Assembly: GCA_027078365.1 (NCBI GenBank)
Contig: JALWYQ010000037.1
Span: 43,143 to 107,142, forward strand
Source: Phycisphaerae bacterium
Lineage (GTDB): Bacteria > Planctomycetota > Phycisphaerae > Sedimentisphaerales > Sedimentisphaeraceae
Length of the DNA: 64,000 nt
Reading direction: 5' to 3'
Of the stretch, positions 43,025 through 52,842 are shown piece after piece; the first letter of the stretch is position 1; each line of letters starts with the position of its first letter. Both the position numbers and the translations under genes were made by a program. The notes under the pieces were generated by a model. The model had not been told where the DNA came from. It worked only from the letters and a program-made list of their open reading frames with translations, and did no database searches.

Positions 43025-44149
43025 ATGAATAAAAGAATAAAAATATTGATGGTTAATTTTGAGTTTCCTCCAATTGGAGGTGGCGGTGGGAAAACACACT
43101 TGCGACTACTCGAACAATTCTCGCACAATGAAAACATCGAAATTGACGTCTTAACAAGCTCTCCAAAACCTGGGCTTTTTGAAGAAAGTTTTTCTAACAA
43201 CATTCGTATCATAAAAGTGGGCATCCATAAAAAAGACCTCCACAGATGGACCAAAATAGAAACAATAGAATGGCTATGGCGAGCGGGTAAGATTTATAAG
43301 TTAATGATAAATAGAATTAACTACGATCTTGCGCATGCCTTCTTTGGCTTCCCAACTGGTTGGCTTTGCTGGAGAAATGGAAAGAAATTATCCTACATTA
43401 TTTCACTCTTAGGTTCTGATGTGCCTGGAGATAACCCAAGATTTCAACTTGATTACAAAATCCTTGCACCACTTTTCAAATCAATCTGGAAAAATGCATC
43501 TATCCTTACAGCCTGTAGTAATGGGCTCAAAGACCGCGCTAAACGATTCTTCCCAAACTCTGATATAAAGGTAATTACAAACGGAATCGACTTAACAAAA
43601 TTCTATCCTACCGACACTAACGGTAGCGAAAATGTAAGACTAATAACAACTGGCAGGCTATCGGAGAGTAAGCGTATTGAACTTTTAATAGAAGCTCTTT
43701 CTAAAATGAACTCCCTAGCAACTCTAAAGATAGTAGGCAGTGGAAGTGAAGAAGCTAGGCTTCGCAACCTTGCAGAAAAGCTGGAAGTTACAGAAAGAAT
43801 TGAATTTATATCCAGAGTAGAAGCGGACCAGATGCCAGAATTTTATCGCAATTCAGATATCTATGTTTCAGCAACTTCAACAGAAGGCATGAGCAACTCA
43901 ATGCTAGAAGCCATGGCAAGCGGTTTACCTATCGTTACAACTGAATATGAGGGAGCTAGTGAACTAGTTAAAGAAAATGGCATCATAACTAAAGCAAACA
44001 GTGAATCAATTGCAAAAAGCATTGATAGCCTAATAGATAATCCCTCACGTATTCAATCCATGTCGCAAGTAGCTCTTAAACTTGCAAAACAATTCACTTG
44101 GCAAGGCGTAGCCGAAAGTTACCTCAAAATTTACAAAGAGTTCATCTAA
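43025..44149 (+). CDS. GT4 family glycosyltransferase
   Basis: 374 residues. The N-terminal NFEFPPIGGGGGKTHLR glycine loop and the C-terminal SATSTEGMSNSMLEAMASG with its E-x7-E-like pair define a GT-B, group 1 transferase using a nucleotide-sugar donor. It belongs to the plus-strand polysaccharide cluster. The sugar specificity is unknown. Confidence 0.85.
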   Translation: MNKRIKILMVNFEFPPIGGGGGKTHLRLLEQFSHNENIEIDVLTSSPKPGLFEESFSNNIRIIKVGIHKKDLHRWTKIETIEWLWRAGKIYKLMINRINYDLAHAFFGFPTGWLCWRNGKKLSYIISLLGSDVPGDNPRFQLDYKILAPLFKSIWKNASILTACSNGLKDRAKRFFPNSDIKVITNGIDLTKFYPTDTNGSENVRLITTGRLSESKRIELLIEALSKMNSLATLKIVGSGSEEARLRNLAEKLEVTERIEFISRVEADQMPEFYRNSDIYVSATSTEGMSNSMLEAMASGLPIVTTEYEGASELVKENGIITKANSESIAKSIDSLIDNPSRIQSMSQVALKLAKQFTWQGVAESYLKIYKEFI

Positions 44150-44271
44150 CAATAATCAGTAAATACCTGTTTTTTGTTGTATTTCCTAGTTAAATTAAGT
44201 TATTATAGGTCTGTGAGGGTGGTATTGTACCGCAATCACAACCTATTTAATCAATGTTTTTGAGGAGTTTG

Positions 44272-45234
44272 ATGATGAGAAGTACTTTACTAGGGATGTT
44301 CTGCCTGCTTATGATAGCAGCACCAGCAATGGCATTGGAGATATTTGATACTTCATATCAAGTTGAAGTTTATGCTAGTTACACCAATGCTGCTTCTTCC
44401 AATAATATGTGCGTAGATTCAGATGGCAATCTTTACATACTTCACTACGACAACGGCAATATAATGAAGGTCGATACCAATGGTAGTTCTAGCCTTTTTG
44501 CTACGGCACAACACCCATACGATATTACTTGGGGCGGCGGCACTGCTTTCGGCAATTCACTCTACATAACAAATAGGGGTAATAGTAGTATCTCTAAAGT
44601 TAATTCTAACGGTCAGATAGCATATCTAGGCCACCTTACATATGGAACATTCTTAACGATAGATTCTGTTGGAAATTATGGAGGTGAAATATTTGCTGGA
44701 ACATCAGACTTAGATAAAATATACAAATACGATACAAATGGCACTAGAAATACATTTACATCTTGGCCTGAACACACCAATGGAGGTGGTCCATACGGCG
44801 GCGATTTTGATACAAACGGAAAATTCAATAATATGCTTTACGTTGCATCTTCTTTTGCATACCCAAATTTAGCATATAAAAGCGGAGTATTCTCTATCGA
44901 CACTGAGGGTAATGTTGCTAGGGCTAGTAACAGTATAGTCCGTGCATATGACTTAGACTTTGATAAGACTGGAAAATATTTTGATGGTGACATGCTCGTT
45001 AGAGGTAAGGACACCTTGGATGGCGACAATTTCATATTCAAACTAGATGAGTTTGGAAATGCAACAAAGCTTTTCGGTGATATGAGGAATTATTGTTTTG
45101 GCATGGATGGTGCTTTGTATATCAATGAATATAATTTTCGCGATGACATAACAACTGTCTACAGAGTTGTACCGGAACCAACGACCATTGCAATAATCGC
45201 TTTAGGTGGCTTAATGTTAAGAAGGCGCAGATAA
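44272..45234 (+). CDS. PEP-CTERM beta-propeller-like secreted protein
   Basis: About 320 residues from ATG 44272 or 44275, with GAGGAG upstream. A signal peptide (LLGMFCLLMIAAPAMA) leads to repeated blades of DSDGNLYILHYDNGN type (NHL/SMP-30-like), and the C-terminus VPEPTTIAIIALGGLML-RRRR is a PEP-CTERM tail. A probable exosortase substrate within the glycan locus. The inverted repeat TGTGA/TCACA around GGTATTGTACC (44211-44239) precedes it. Confidence 0.8.
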   Translation: MMRSTLLGMFCLLMIAAPAMALEIFDTSYQVEVYASYTNAASSNNMCVDSDGNLYILHYDNGNIMKVDTNGSSSLFATAQHPYDITWGGGTAFGNSLYITNRGNSSISKVNSNGQIAYLGHLTYGTFLTIDSVGNYGGEIFAGTSDLDKIYKYDTNGTRNTFTSWPEHTNGGGPYGGDFDTNGKFNNMLYVASSFAYPNLAYKSGVFSIDTEGNVARASNSIVRAYDLDFDKTGKYFDGDMLVRGKDTLDGDNFIFKLDEFGNATKLFGDMRNYCFGMDGALYINEYNFRDDITTVYRVVPEPTTIAIIALGGLMLRRRR

Positions 45235-45256
45235 TAAAAGAATCTTTAAAATTCAC

Positions 45257-45290
45257 AAAGCTGCGACTATAATAGTCGTGGCTTTTTTTT
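45257..45290 (+). terminator. Rho-independent terminator
   Basis: AAAGCTGCGACTA pairs with TAGTCGTGGCTTT around TAA (two G-U pairs), followed by a run of eight T. It ends the PEP-CTERM gene transcript. Confidence 0.85.
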
Positions 45291-45316
45291 ATATCTTTTG
45301 CGAGACAGTACAATAC

Positions 45317-46408
45317 GTGAATAAGAAAATAAAAGTTTGTTTTGTAATGCCTAAGACTTATCCGCTATTTAATACTGAAACAACTAGTGTTTTTGGCGGT
45401 GCAGAGGTTGACGTTTATCTGACTGCTACAGAACTAGCAAAAGATGAAGCATTTAAAGTTAGTTGCGTTGTAGCAGATTACGAGCAAAAAGAGACTGAAT
45501 TGCGAGAAAATGTTTCTGTAGTTAAAGGTCTTAATTTCAATCATAACCAACTTAAGATTGCTATATCGCTTTGGAAAAGCCTAAAAGAAGTTAATGCCGA
45601 TATATATATCACAAAAACAGCATCTCTTGGCGTATTCTTGATATATCTATTTTGTCGGTTACAAAACAAGAAATTCATATATAGAACTGCAAGTCAGCGT
45701 GAGTTTGATTCGAAGTACAATAGATGGAATTCTCTAAGCAACTTTCTCTTTATCTACTCTCTCAAGAGAGCAGATACCGTTTTCTGTCAAAATAAAACCG
45801 ATAGGAAACTATTAAAGAAAGATTACAACATCAACTCTATTTCATTAGCTAATGCTCATAGAATATCATCAGAAAATAAACGATCTCCGGAATTTATTCT
45901 CTGGGTTGGTCGAAGCGCTAGAGTTAAGCGTCCTGATAGGTTCTTGTCTCTTGCTAGAAAAAAACCTGAAGAGAAATTTATTATGATTTGCCAAAAAGCA
46001 ACTGGTGATAATCAATATGATAAACTAAAAGATGAGGCTTCTAAAATCAACAATCTCGATTTCATTCCTAGAGTAACCTTCAAAGAGATTGATTCATATT
46101 TCCAGAAAGCGCTCATGTTTGTAAATACAAGCGATAGTGAAGGATTCCCCAACACTTTCATTCAAGCCGGCAAGTGCGCTGTTCCAATCCTTTCCTACAA
46201 AGTTAATCCGGACAATCTTTTGAATGAATACAACTGCGGTCTCTGCGCAGATGGAGACTGGAATCTCTTCTTAGATCAATTTAACAAATTACAAGTTGAT
46301 GACTTTAATAGTAAGCTAGGTAATAATGGATTAGAGTACGTATTGAAGAATCACAACATTGAGAATACGATTAAAACGTACAAGAATATATTTCGAAAGT
46401 TGATCTAA
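45317..46408 (+). CDS. GT4 family glycosyltransferase
   Basis: About 363 residues from a GTG at 45317 (VNKKIKVCFVMP). The upstream GTG at 45278 lies inside the terminator and is unlikely. A donor-binding domain has FILWVGRSARVKRPDRFLSL, and NTSDSEGFPNTFIQAGKC carries the E-x7-like acidic motif. GT-B fold, probably acting on a polysaccharide repeat unit. Confidence 0.8.
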   Translation: MNKKIKVCFVMPKTYPLFNTETTSVFGGAEVDVYLTATELAKDEAFKVSCVVADYEQKETELRENVSVVKGLNFNHNQLKIAISLWKSLKEVNADIYITKTASLGVFLIYLFCRLQNKKFIYRTASQREFDSKYNRWNSLSNFLFIYSLKRADTVFCQNKTDRKLLKKDYNINSISLANAHRISSENKRSPEFILWVGRSARVKRPDRFLSLARKKPEEKFIMICQKATGDNQYDKLKDEASKINNLDFIPRVTFKEIDSYFQKALMFVNTSDSEGFPNTFIQAGKCAVPILSYKVNPDNLLNEYNCGLCADGDWNLFLDQFNKLQVDDFNSKLGNNGLEYVLKNHNIENTIKTYKNIFRKLI

Positions 46409-46410
46409 CA

Positions 46411-47520
46411 ATGAGCATTAGAATCTTACATGTCATAGGAAGTATGAGACTTGGTGGCGCTCAAGTATGTCTTAAGAATCTTGTTGATATAGACAACTCA
46501 AAAAACTTTACCAATTTCGTTTACCCACTCAGACCAAAGGGGACGCGTATTGAAATAAACTGTGAAACAATATTTCTTGACTATCCCAATTATGACCCTC
46601 GTAAATTCTTTGCTATTCTTAATATCTGCAAAAAATATGACATTGATATAATACATGCCCATCTCGATAAACCAATAATCTTAGGGATATTAGTTAAGAT
46701 ATTTTGCAAACGTAAGTTAATAGTGCACGACCATGGAGCTTTATTGCGTAATGATTTTAAGGCACAAATCTACAGATGGTTTCTAAAGCTATTTAAAAAT
46801 ATACCGGATAGATACTTTATCGTATCAAAAGTAATGCAAGAGAGATTAATTAACAGTATTGGACCAGAAGAAGAACGTATTGAATTAGTGTACAACCCAT
46901 TTAACAACAAGAAATTCAACCCACTTAAATATGACAGAGATCTACAAAGAGAGAAGTTTAATATCGCAAAAACAGACGTCACTATTGGTTTTATTGGAAG
47001 ACTCGACTTTGTAAAAGGGTTTGATATAGCATTAGATGCATTTAAGAAAATCTATAAAGAAAATAAAAATGCTAAATTTATTATTGCCGGTGAAGGATGT
47101 CAAAAGAAACTTCTAGACGATATAGACTCAGCATTGAATGGCAGGATATTGTACTTAGGCTACTATGACAATACCGCTGAAATAATGAGCGTGTTGGATT
47201 GTGCTCTTTTACCATCACGTAGAGAATCTTTTGGCATAACTGCTGTAGAGCTTATGGCAATGTCTGTTCCAATGATATGCTCAGGTATAGATGGGCTCAA
47301 AGAAATAACCGAACACAAGAAAACCGCTTTAATCGCAGAAAACAATAATCCTGATGAATACGCTTTCTGGTTCAAAGAATTAGCCTCCAATTCTCACCTC
47401 AGAAACCAGATACGTTCCAACGCATCAAAGAATGTACGAAAGTTCTATCAAGAAAATTATATTAATAGGGTGCATGAAATCTATAGCGACCTACTTCACG
47501 ACGCATCTTCTCGAAGCTGA
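46411..47520 (+). CDS. GT4 family glycosyltransferase
   Basis: 369 residues, starting 3 bases after the previous stop. It has GSMRLGGAQVCLKNL at the N-terminus and LPSRRESFGITAVELMAMS with the E-x7-E pair near residue 280. It overlaps the convergent GT2 gene tail-to-tail by 25 bases. Confidence 0.85.
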   Translation: MSIRILHVIGSMRLGGAQVCLKNLVDIDNSKNFTNFVYPLRPKGTRIEINCETIFLDYPNYDPRKFFAILNICKKYDIDIIHAHLDKPIILGILVKIFCKRKLIVHDHGALLRNDFKAQIYRWFLKLFKNIPDRYFIVSKVMQERLINSIGPEEERIELVYNPFNNKKFNPLKYDRDLQREKFNIAKTDVTIGFIGRLDFVKGFDIALDAFKKIYKENKNAKFIIAGEGCQKKLLDDIDSALNGRILYLGYYDNTAEIMSVLDCALLPSRRESFGITAVELMAMSVPMICSGIDGLKEITEHKKTALIAENNNPDEYAFWFKELASNSHLRNQIRSNASKNVRKFYQENYINRVHEIYSDLLHDASSRS

Positions 47521-48503
47521 ACAATCCTCTTTCTTAAATTTAACTTGCGCACAACCGTAGAGATTGCACACATAAGCTTTCGTGTAACATTGGGGTTAAT
47601 TGTTGCCAACCTAAAAAGGATGCGTTTATGCAGAGGTAAAAACTCCTTAAAATTAGAGACAAAATCTCTAACATAATCGCATCTTTGATCAAATAACATA
47701 GCCCTAGCCCATCTTGATATGCGAAATGCTAGAAATTTTCTGAACGATTCATAATGCTCTGTCTTTTTCGCAAGATTAATATGCTTTAGAAGCAACTTGC
47801 TATAAAAAGAAGGCTCAGAGATGTTTGATGTTATACTCTGATTAACACCTAAGTAATAAAAAGACAACGGTTTGATAAGAAAGCCAATTCTTGGATTTAA
47901 ATAAGCCACTCGCCACCACAGATCTAGATCTTCTATTTTCTTTTGCTCCAGAGAAAATAGACCTGTCTCGATTAACACGTCTTTTCTAATAATAGTTGTA
48001 TTGGTATGACCATTTATATCGTTAGCTAGCATTAAGAAGAAATCTTCAAAATAATCTCTGCCCTTAAGCAACTTTGTTATCTTTGAAGTGCTGTTCCACT
48101 GCGCATACTTATCTTGAGAATCAAATCTAGTGTAGTAGTTTCCTGTCGTCCAAACAAGTTCTGGATTTTTTGTTAATATCTCAAGTTGGCTTTCTAGATA
48201 TTCTGGCAACCACTCATCGTCTGCATCAAGAAAGGCAATCCATTTTGATTTTGCAGCGTTTATTCCCGCGTTGCGAGCTGCGCTTGCGCCAGCATTTTCT
48301 TGATAGATATAGTTTATTCTATCACCAAACCCTGCAGCAATCTCAGATGTTTTGTCAGTAGAACCATCATCAACAACTATTATCTCATCTGGTAAACGAG
48401 TCTGCGCAAAGACACTGTCAAGCGAACGAGAAAGATGCTTCTGGCAATTATAGGCTGGAATAACAACAGCAATAGTAAAATCTAGACCTTTATTTCTCGT
48501 CAA
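47496..48503 (-). CDS. GT2 family glycosyltransferase
   Basis: 335 residues from a TTG at 48503 with AGAGG 7 bases upstream. A GT-A domain shows VVIPAYNCQKHLSRSLDSVF, VVDDGSTDKT and DADDEWLPE. The region around residues 65-100 is nearly identical to the gene at 49463-50470, indicating duplication. The C-terminal half is helical and not recognised. Confidence 0.85.
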   Translation of the reverse strand: MTRNKGLDFTIAVVIPAYNCQKHLSRSLDSVFAQTRLPDEIIVVDDGSTDKTSEIAAGFGDRINYIYQENAGASAARNAGINAAKSKWIAFLDADDEWLPEYLESQLEILTKNPELVWTTGNYYTRFDSQDKYAQWNSTSKITKLLKGRDYFEDFFLMLANDINGHTNTTIIRKDVLIETGLFSLEQKKIEDLDLWWRVAYLNPRIGFLIKPLSFYYLGVNQSITSNISEPSFYSKLLLKHINLAKKTEHYESFRKFLAFRISRWARAMLFDQRCDYVRDFVSNFKEFLPLHKRILFRLATINPNVTRKLMCAISTVVRKLNLRKRIVQLREDAS

Positions 48504-49476
48504 TTTTGTACCTCTTGGAATTTAGCCATCTTCTTATTGGAGGTCCTACCATGCATTTAAATTTGCACCAAAACGGAAAGATACTGCTCATTAGAATCTC
48601 ATATCTTAAACGGTAATACTTAGTCTTGAATTGAGCCATCTGAGGCCACAATTCTATTAACTCTTTAGCTTCACTTTTAAAACCATGACGTGCTTTTTGT
48701 CTTGCTGTGTTTAAAGCCATATTTGCAAATGCCAAAGTTATAATTTCACGTTTATTCGAAGGGCAATAATCTAGAACTGTCTCTGGATCATAGAAAACCT
48801 GAGAAATCTCAGGTATAATAACTTTTGAAAGATCACTATTTTCACGATGATGGCAAACTGTAACATCTCCAGAGACATAATAATCTTCATTTGCAAATAC
48901 ACGCATAAAAAATACTGTATCCTCGCCGGCAATACAATGCGGCTTATCATAAAAACCATCATATTTTAAAGCAGTCTGTCTGCGCAACATGGTATTGCCA
49001 ACATGAAAAAATAATATCTTATTCAGAGCAAGCTCCGGAGAGTCATTCTCATCAACAGCTCCCCTGCCAGGAACAATGCCACGTTTCTGCCAATGAGCTG
49101 CCATGTTTTCTTTTAAGTGATTCTCGTAAAACAGACTCGCTACAACATTAATCTTGTATTTATTAAAATTAACCAACAACTTCTCTAGATGTAGAGGGAG
49201 CCATCTATCGTCAGCATCAAGAAAAGCAATAAACTCAGACTTTGCCGCATGCAAGCCTGTATTCCTTGCAACTCCAGGTCCATGATTTTTTTGAGTGATA
49301 ATTTCAATTCTAGAGTCATCAATACTCTGGACAATTTCGAGACTTCCGTCATTGGAACCATCATTAACAACTAGAAGCCGCCAATCAGATACGGTCTGCG
49401 AGATAATAGATTCTATCGCTCTTAGAACTGTATCCTTCTTGTTATATAAAGGCATTACAATGTCAACTTTTGCCAC
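48490..49476 (-). CDS. GT2 family glycosyltransferase
   Basis: About 328 residues from a GTG at 49476 (VAKVDIVMPLYNKKD), which has AAGGGG upstream. The longer frame to 49554 merely overlaps the upstream gene. Motifs VVNDGSNDGS and FLDADDRWLPLHLEK identify a GT-A transferase. It overlaps both neighbours by about 14 bases, so the three GT2 genes are one transcription unit. Confidence 0.85.
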   Translation of the reverse strand: MAKVDIVMPLYNKKDTVLRAIESIISQTVSDWRLLVVNDGSNDGSLEIVQSIDDSRIEIITQKNHGPGVARNTGLHAAKSEFIAFLDADDRWLPLHLEKLLVNFNKYKINVVASLFYENHLKENMAAHWQKRGIVPGRGAVDENDSPELALNKILFFHVGNTMLRRQTALKYDGFYDKPHCIAGEDTVFFMRVFANEDYYVSGDVTVCHHRENSDLSKVIIPEISQVFYDPETVLDYCPSNKREIITLAFANMALNTARQKARHGFKSEAKELIELWPQMAQFKTKYYRLRYEILMSSIFPFWCKFKCMVGPPIRRWLNSKRYKIDEK

Positions 49477-50470
49477 TGCGCAACCCCTTATTCTTTTTAC
49501 CCAATATGCCACCACCAGTGAGAGCATTGTATAGATTTGAGATTTTAGGCACATACGAGCTTACTAAGGATGTTCTTTTGAAATGAGGATCAAGCATTCT
49601 TCCATATCTATTTAGAAGCGACCTAGCTCCCGAACCGTCTCTTGATTTTATGAGGCAACCAACCCACCACTTAAGCATCAGAGTTGCACACGGTATAAAA
49701 TCTCTTTTGTAGCCATTTTGCCTAGAAAGCTCTAAATGTTTATCCAAGAATCTCTCAAAATGCTCAGCGTCTTTATAAGTACTAACAATACTAGATGAGA
49801 TATTTGTGTAGTATATGCTAATAGGCTTGGAAATAAAACCCAGTCTATTTCCAAGATAAGCAACTCGTAACCACATGTCATAGTCATTTATTCGTGGAAG
49901 ATTTATGTCAAATAAACCAGCCTGGTTAAGTAGCTCTCGCTTTATCAACATCGTATCGGTATGACCATGTCCACGAGATAGGTAAGCACTGAAAAAATCA
50001 GTAAAGCTATTATTGGAATCTAAGACTGCCTCTATTTTAGATATATCAACTTTATCTATTGCAATGGTCTTTTTATTATTCCCAGAATCTAATAAATAAT
50101 AGTTGCCTGTAATCCAACCGAAAGATGTATTGCGTTTCGCTAAATCAATTTGAAGTTGCTGTTTTTCAGGTAACCACTCATCGTCTGCATCAAGAAACGC
50201 GATCCACTTAGATTTTGCAACATTTATTCCTACGTTACGAGCCGCACTTGCGCCTGCATTTTCTTGATAGATATAGCGTATCTTATCACCAAAGCTTGCG
50301 GCAACCTCTGCTGTATTATCAGTAGAGCCATCATCAACAACAATTATTTCATCTACCAAAAGAGTTTGCTTGAATACACTATCAATTGCTCGCGGCAAAT
50401 ACTTTGCGCTGTTATATGCGGGTATCACTACCGATACCGTATAGTCATTATCAAAACTCTCCTGAAGCAA
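49463..50470 (-). CDS. GT2 family glycosyltransferase
   Basis: 335 residues from a TTG at 50470 with AGGAGG 8 bases upstream. It has VVIPAYNSAKYLPRAIDSVF, VVDDGSTDNT and DADDEWLPE. It is a paralogue of the gene at 47496-48503. The first gene of the minus-strand GT2 trio, downstream of rseP. Confidence 0.85.
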   Translation of the reverse strand: MLQESFDNDYTVSVVIPAYNSAKYLPRAIDSVFKQTLLVDEIIVVDDGSTDNTAEVAASFGDKIRYIYQENAGASAARNVGINVAKSKWIAFLDADDEWLPEKQQLQIDLAKRNTSFGWITGNYYLLDSGNNKKTIAIDKVDISKIEAVLDSNNSFTDFFSAYLSRGHGHTDTMLIKRELLNQAGLFDINLPRINDYDMWLRVAYLGNRLGFISKPISIYYTNISSSIVSTYKDAEHFERFLDKHLELSRQNGYKRDFIPCATLMLKWWVGCLIKSRDGSGARSLLNRYGRMLDPHFKRTSLVSSYVPKISNLYNALTGGGILGKKNKGLRSGKS

Positions 50471-50489
50471 AACACTTTCCTCCTCCCGT

Positions 50490-52724
50490 TTAGATGAGTC
50501 CCATTGACCTTAGAACATCATTAAAAGTTATCCATATAAATAGTGAACCAAGCAGAGCTAAGCCGGTGTACATTAAGATCTGCTGCACAAGCATACTTAC
50601 AGGCGAACCTTTTATTTTCTCTATAATCAACAGGACCAAATGACCGCCATCAACTACAGGTATTGGCAATAGATTCATAACTGCAAGGAAGCAACTAATC
50701 ATTCCCATGAAGGAAATAAACTTTGTAATCCCCTCACCTTTTATCAACTTATAGCTTATAGTCGCAATTCCAACAGGGCCCATCAAATCCTTCGTGCCAA
50801 TTTCATCCTTCGCATCAGTTTTATCTGGGTTTTTAGGCGTAAATGCTTTTGAGAGCAGTTTCTTTAGAGTTTCAAGAGATTGACCAAGAGTGTCTCCAAT
50901 CAAATAAACGCTCAACTTAGATGCAGATACGATTCCTGACATCTTGTAGAGCCTCTGGTATCGCATAAATGGCAATGGATATTTCATCTGCGACTCTAAT
51001 GTAACACAGTCGTCTGTATCAGGTATATCCAAGGCAATTGAGCCTGCATTATTGACTTTTCCATCGTAATACACAACAGGAACTCTTTGGCCTTTGAATT
51101 TAATAATCTTACTAGCAATATCAAAGAAATCTTTAACCTCCTCTCCATCTATGGATACGATTGTGGAATTCTTAGGCATATCACTATTAATCGCCTGCGC
51201 AACTATTGGGTGAGCCATATCATATTCGAGAACAACTCCCATCTTAGCTGGGATTACATCACTAGAAGATTTCTTTTGATATACAGGAACCTCGACCTCT
51301 ATTCTCTGATCTTGCCCCTGTAAGTTCTTGCGTAACAATACAACAGGAATAATCTTTTTCGATGCGTACTTTTGAACCTCCGTGCGTAACTGAGTAAATG
51401 ATGGATACTCAATAGAGCCAACCTTTACGATTATATCGCCAGGCTTGATCTTAGGCTCGGCTTTTTCTTTTCTAAATTTAGCTATGATTTTAGAGAAAAT
51501 ATTCTGAGGTCTTGGGTCGCTATACATAAAAACCTTAAGCCTTGGCAAAAACCCAAAGGCCGACGCATCTATAGCAGTCTCAGTTGCACCTGTTTTAGGT
51601 GTATAATAGGCATATACAACAGATGGAATTGTAAACTTTCCATCTACAACCTCGCCTGTTTTGGGATCTGTCTTTTTGTATGTAAATATGTAGTTTTTGG
51701 TAACCTCTTTTGAAAGATTCCGAAGAGTATCTTTGTATGTTTTAGAATTCTTCAGCAAATTACCGTTAAGAGCCGTTATTTCCTCACCGCCAGATACACC
51801 AAGTTCTTTTGCATATTCTTGATCTAGAAGTTTTGCTGGCAAGATCTGTAGCGTCTCCATCTGATTAATGCCAAAAATAGGAAATCTTGAACCCTGATGC
51901 TTTACTGGAATCATAGAGACTTCAAACTCTGAGCCGTCCGGCCTGCGTACCTTCATCTTTGTAGGTGTGGTCTTATCAGAGAAAATAGCTGCACGCATAA
52001 TGTGGGAAAAATCTAGATTGTCCTGACCATCAACACTCATGCTTTTGCCGTCAATCTCAACAATTCTATCACCATATTCAAGCCCTGCCTTCTGCGCAGG
52101 CAATCCAGGCTGCACACCGCCAACAACCGCAGGTATCTTCTTGAAACCAACAAGAGATACGAATAGAAAGATCAAGAATGCACCGATAACGTTGAATGTA
52201 ACTCCAGCTGCAATCACAGCCATCCTTTGATATACAGTCTTATTTGCAAACGAGCGAGGATCGTCCGTCACCTCCACAGGGCCGCTATCGTCTTGCCCAA
52301 GCATCTTAACAAAACCTCCAAGAGGTAGAGGCCCTATACAATACTCCGTCTCACCAGTTTTGCATTTTGCCGGAATGGTAAACATGTATAAGCAATCGCC
52401 CTCTGGATCATCTTTTATGCCAGAAGTCTTTGGCAATATTCTAATTCTATAACCATTCTCAACTCGCTTTATTCCAAAGAGAAAAGGAGTGCCTATTGCA
52501 AAACCAATCGCAAATGTTTCAACTTCAATATCACAAAGACGAGCAACAATGAAATGACCAAATTCATGAATGAAGACCACTGCTCCAAAGCCAAACAACG
52601 CGATGATTACATATTGAGCAACGTCCCACTTTGACGCGATGATGTACGTTGCGAATATAACCAATAGCAATGCTGGTATGTATGATTGTAACTTTTTAAG
52701 CTGTTGTTTGTTTTCGTTGCTCAT
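50490..52724 (-). CDS. rseP: RseP-like site-2 metalloprotease
   Basis: A 744-residue membrane zinc protease. The active site HEFGH is at residues 53-57 and a second metal-ligand region PIPVVDGGHLV lies near residue 690. Between them are two or more PDZ-like regions (VGGVQPGLPAQKAGLEYGD near 200, and GDIIVKVGSIEYPSF near 440). It is much longer than the 450 residues of E. coli RseP, with extended periplasmic parts, as is usual in planctomycetes. It probably cleaves anti-sigma factors. Confidence 0.85.
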   Translation of the reverse strand: MSNENKQQLKKLQSYIPALLLVIFATYIIASKWDVAQYVIIALFGFGAVVFIHEFGHFIVARLCDIEVETFAIGFAIGTPFLFGIKRVENGYRIRILPKTSGIKDDPEGDCLYMFTIPAKCKTGETEYCIGPLPLGGFVKMLGQDDSGPVEVTDDPRSFANKTVYQRMAVIAAGVTFNVIGAFLIFLFVSLVGFKKIPAVVGGVQPGLPAQKAGLEYGDRIVEIDGKSMSVDGQDNLDFSHIMRAAIFSDKTTPTKMKVRRPDGSEFEVSMIPVKHQGSRFPIFGINQMETLQILPAKLLDQEYAKELGVSGGEEITALNGNLLKNSKTYKDTLRNLSKEVTKNYIFTYKKTDPKTGEVVDGKFTIPSVVYAYYTPKTGATETAIDASAFGFLPRLKVFMYSDPRPQNIFSKIIAKFRKEKAEPKIKPGDIIVKVGSIEYPSFTQLRTEVQKYASKKIIPVVLLRKNLQGQDQRIEVEVPVYQKKSSSDVIPAKMGVVLEYDMAHPIVAQAINSDMPKNSTIVSIDGEEVKDFFDIASKIIKFKGQRVPVVYYDGKVNNAGSIALDIPDTDDCVTLESQMKYPLPFMRYQRLYKMSGIVSASKLSVYLIGDTLGQSLETLKKLLSKAFTPKNPDKTDAKDEIGTKDLMGPVGIATISYKLIKGEGITKFISFMGMISCFLAVMNLLPIPVVDGGHLVLLIIEKIKGSPVSMLVQQILMYTGLALLGSLFIWITFNDVLRSMGLI

Positions 52725-52842
52725 ATAACTTAATTTCCTTTGTTAAGTATTTATACAATGCCTATGAAATCATCTTAATGGCACAAGCTTGAACGCTTCA
52801 AGTTAGGTTAATAGAGATTAAATCTCTGATTATATAACGTCA

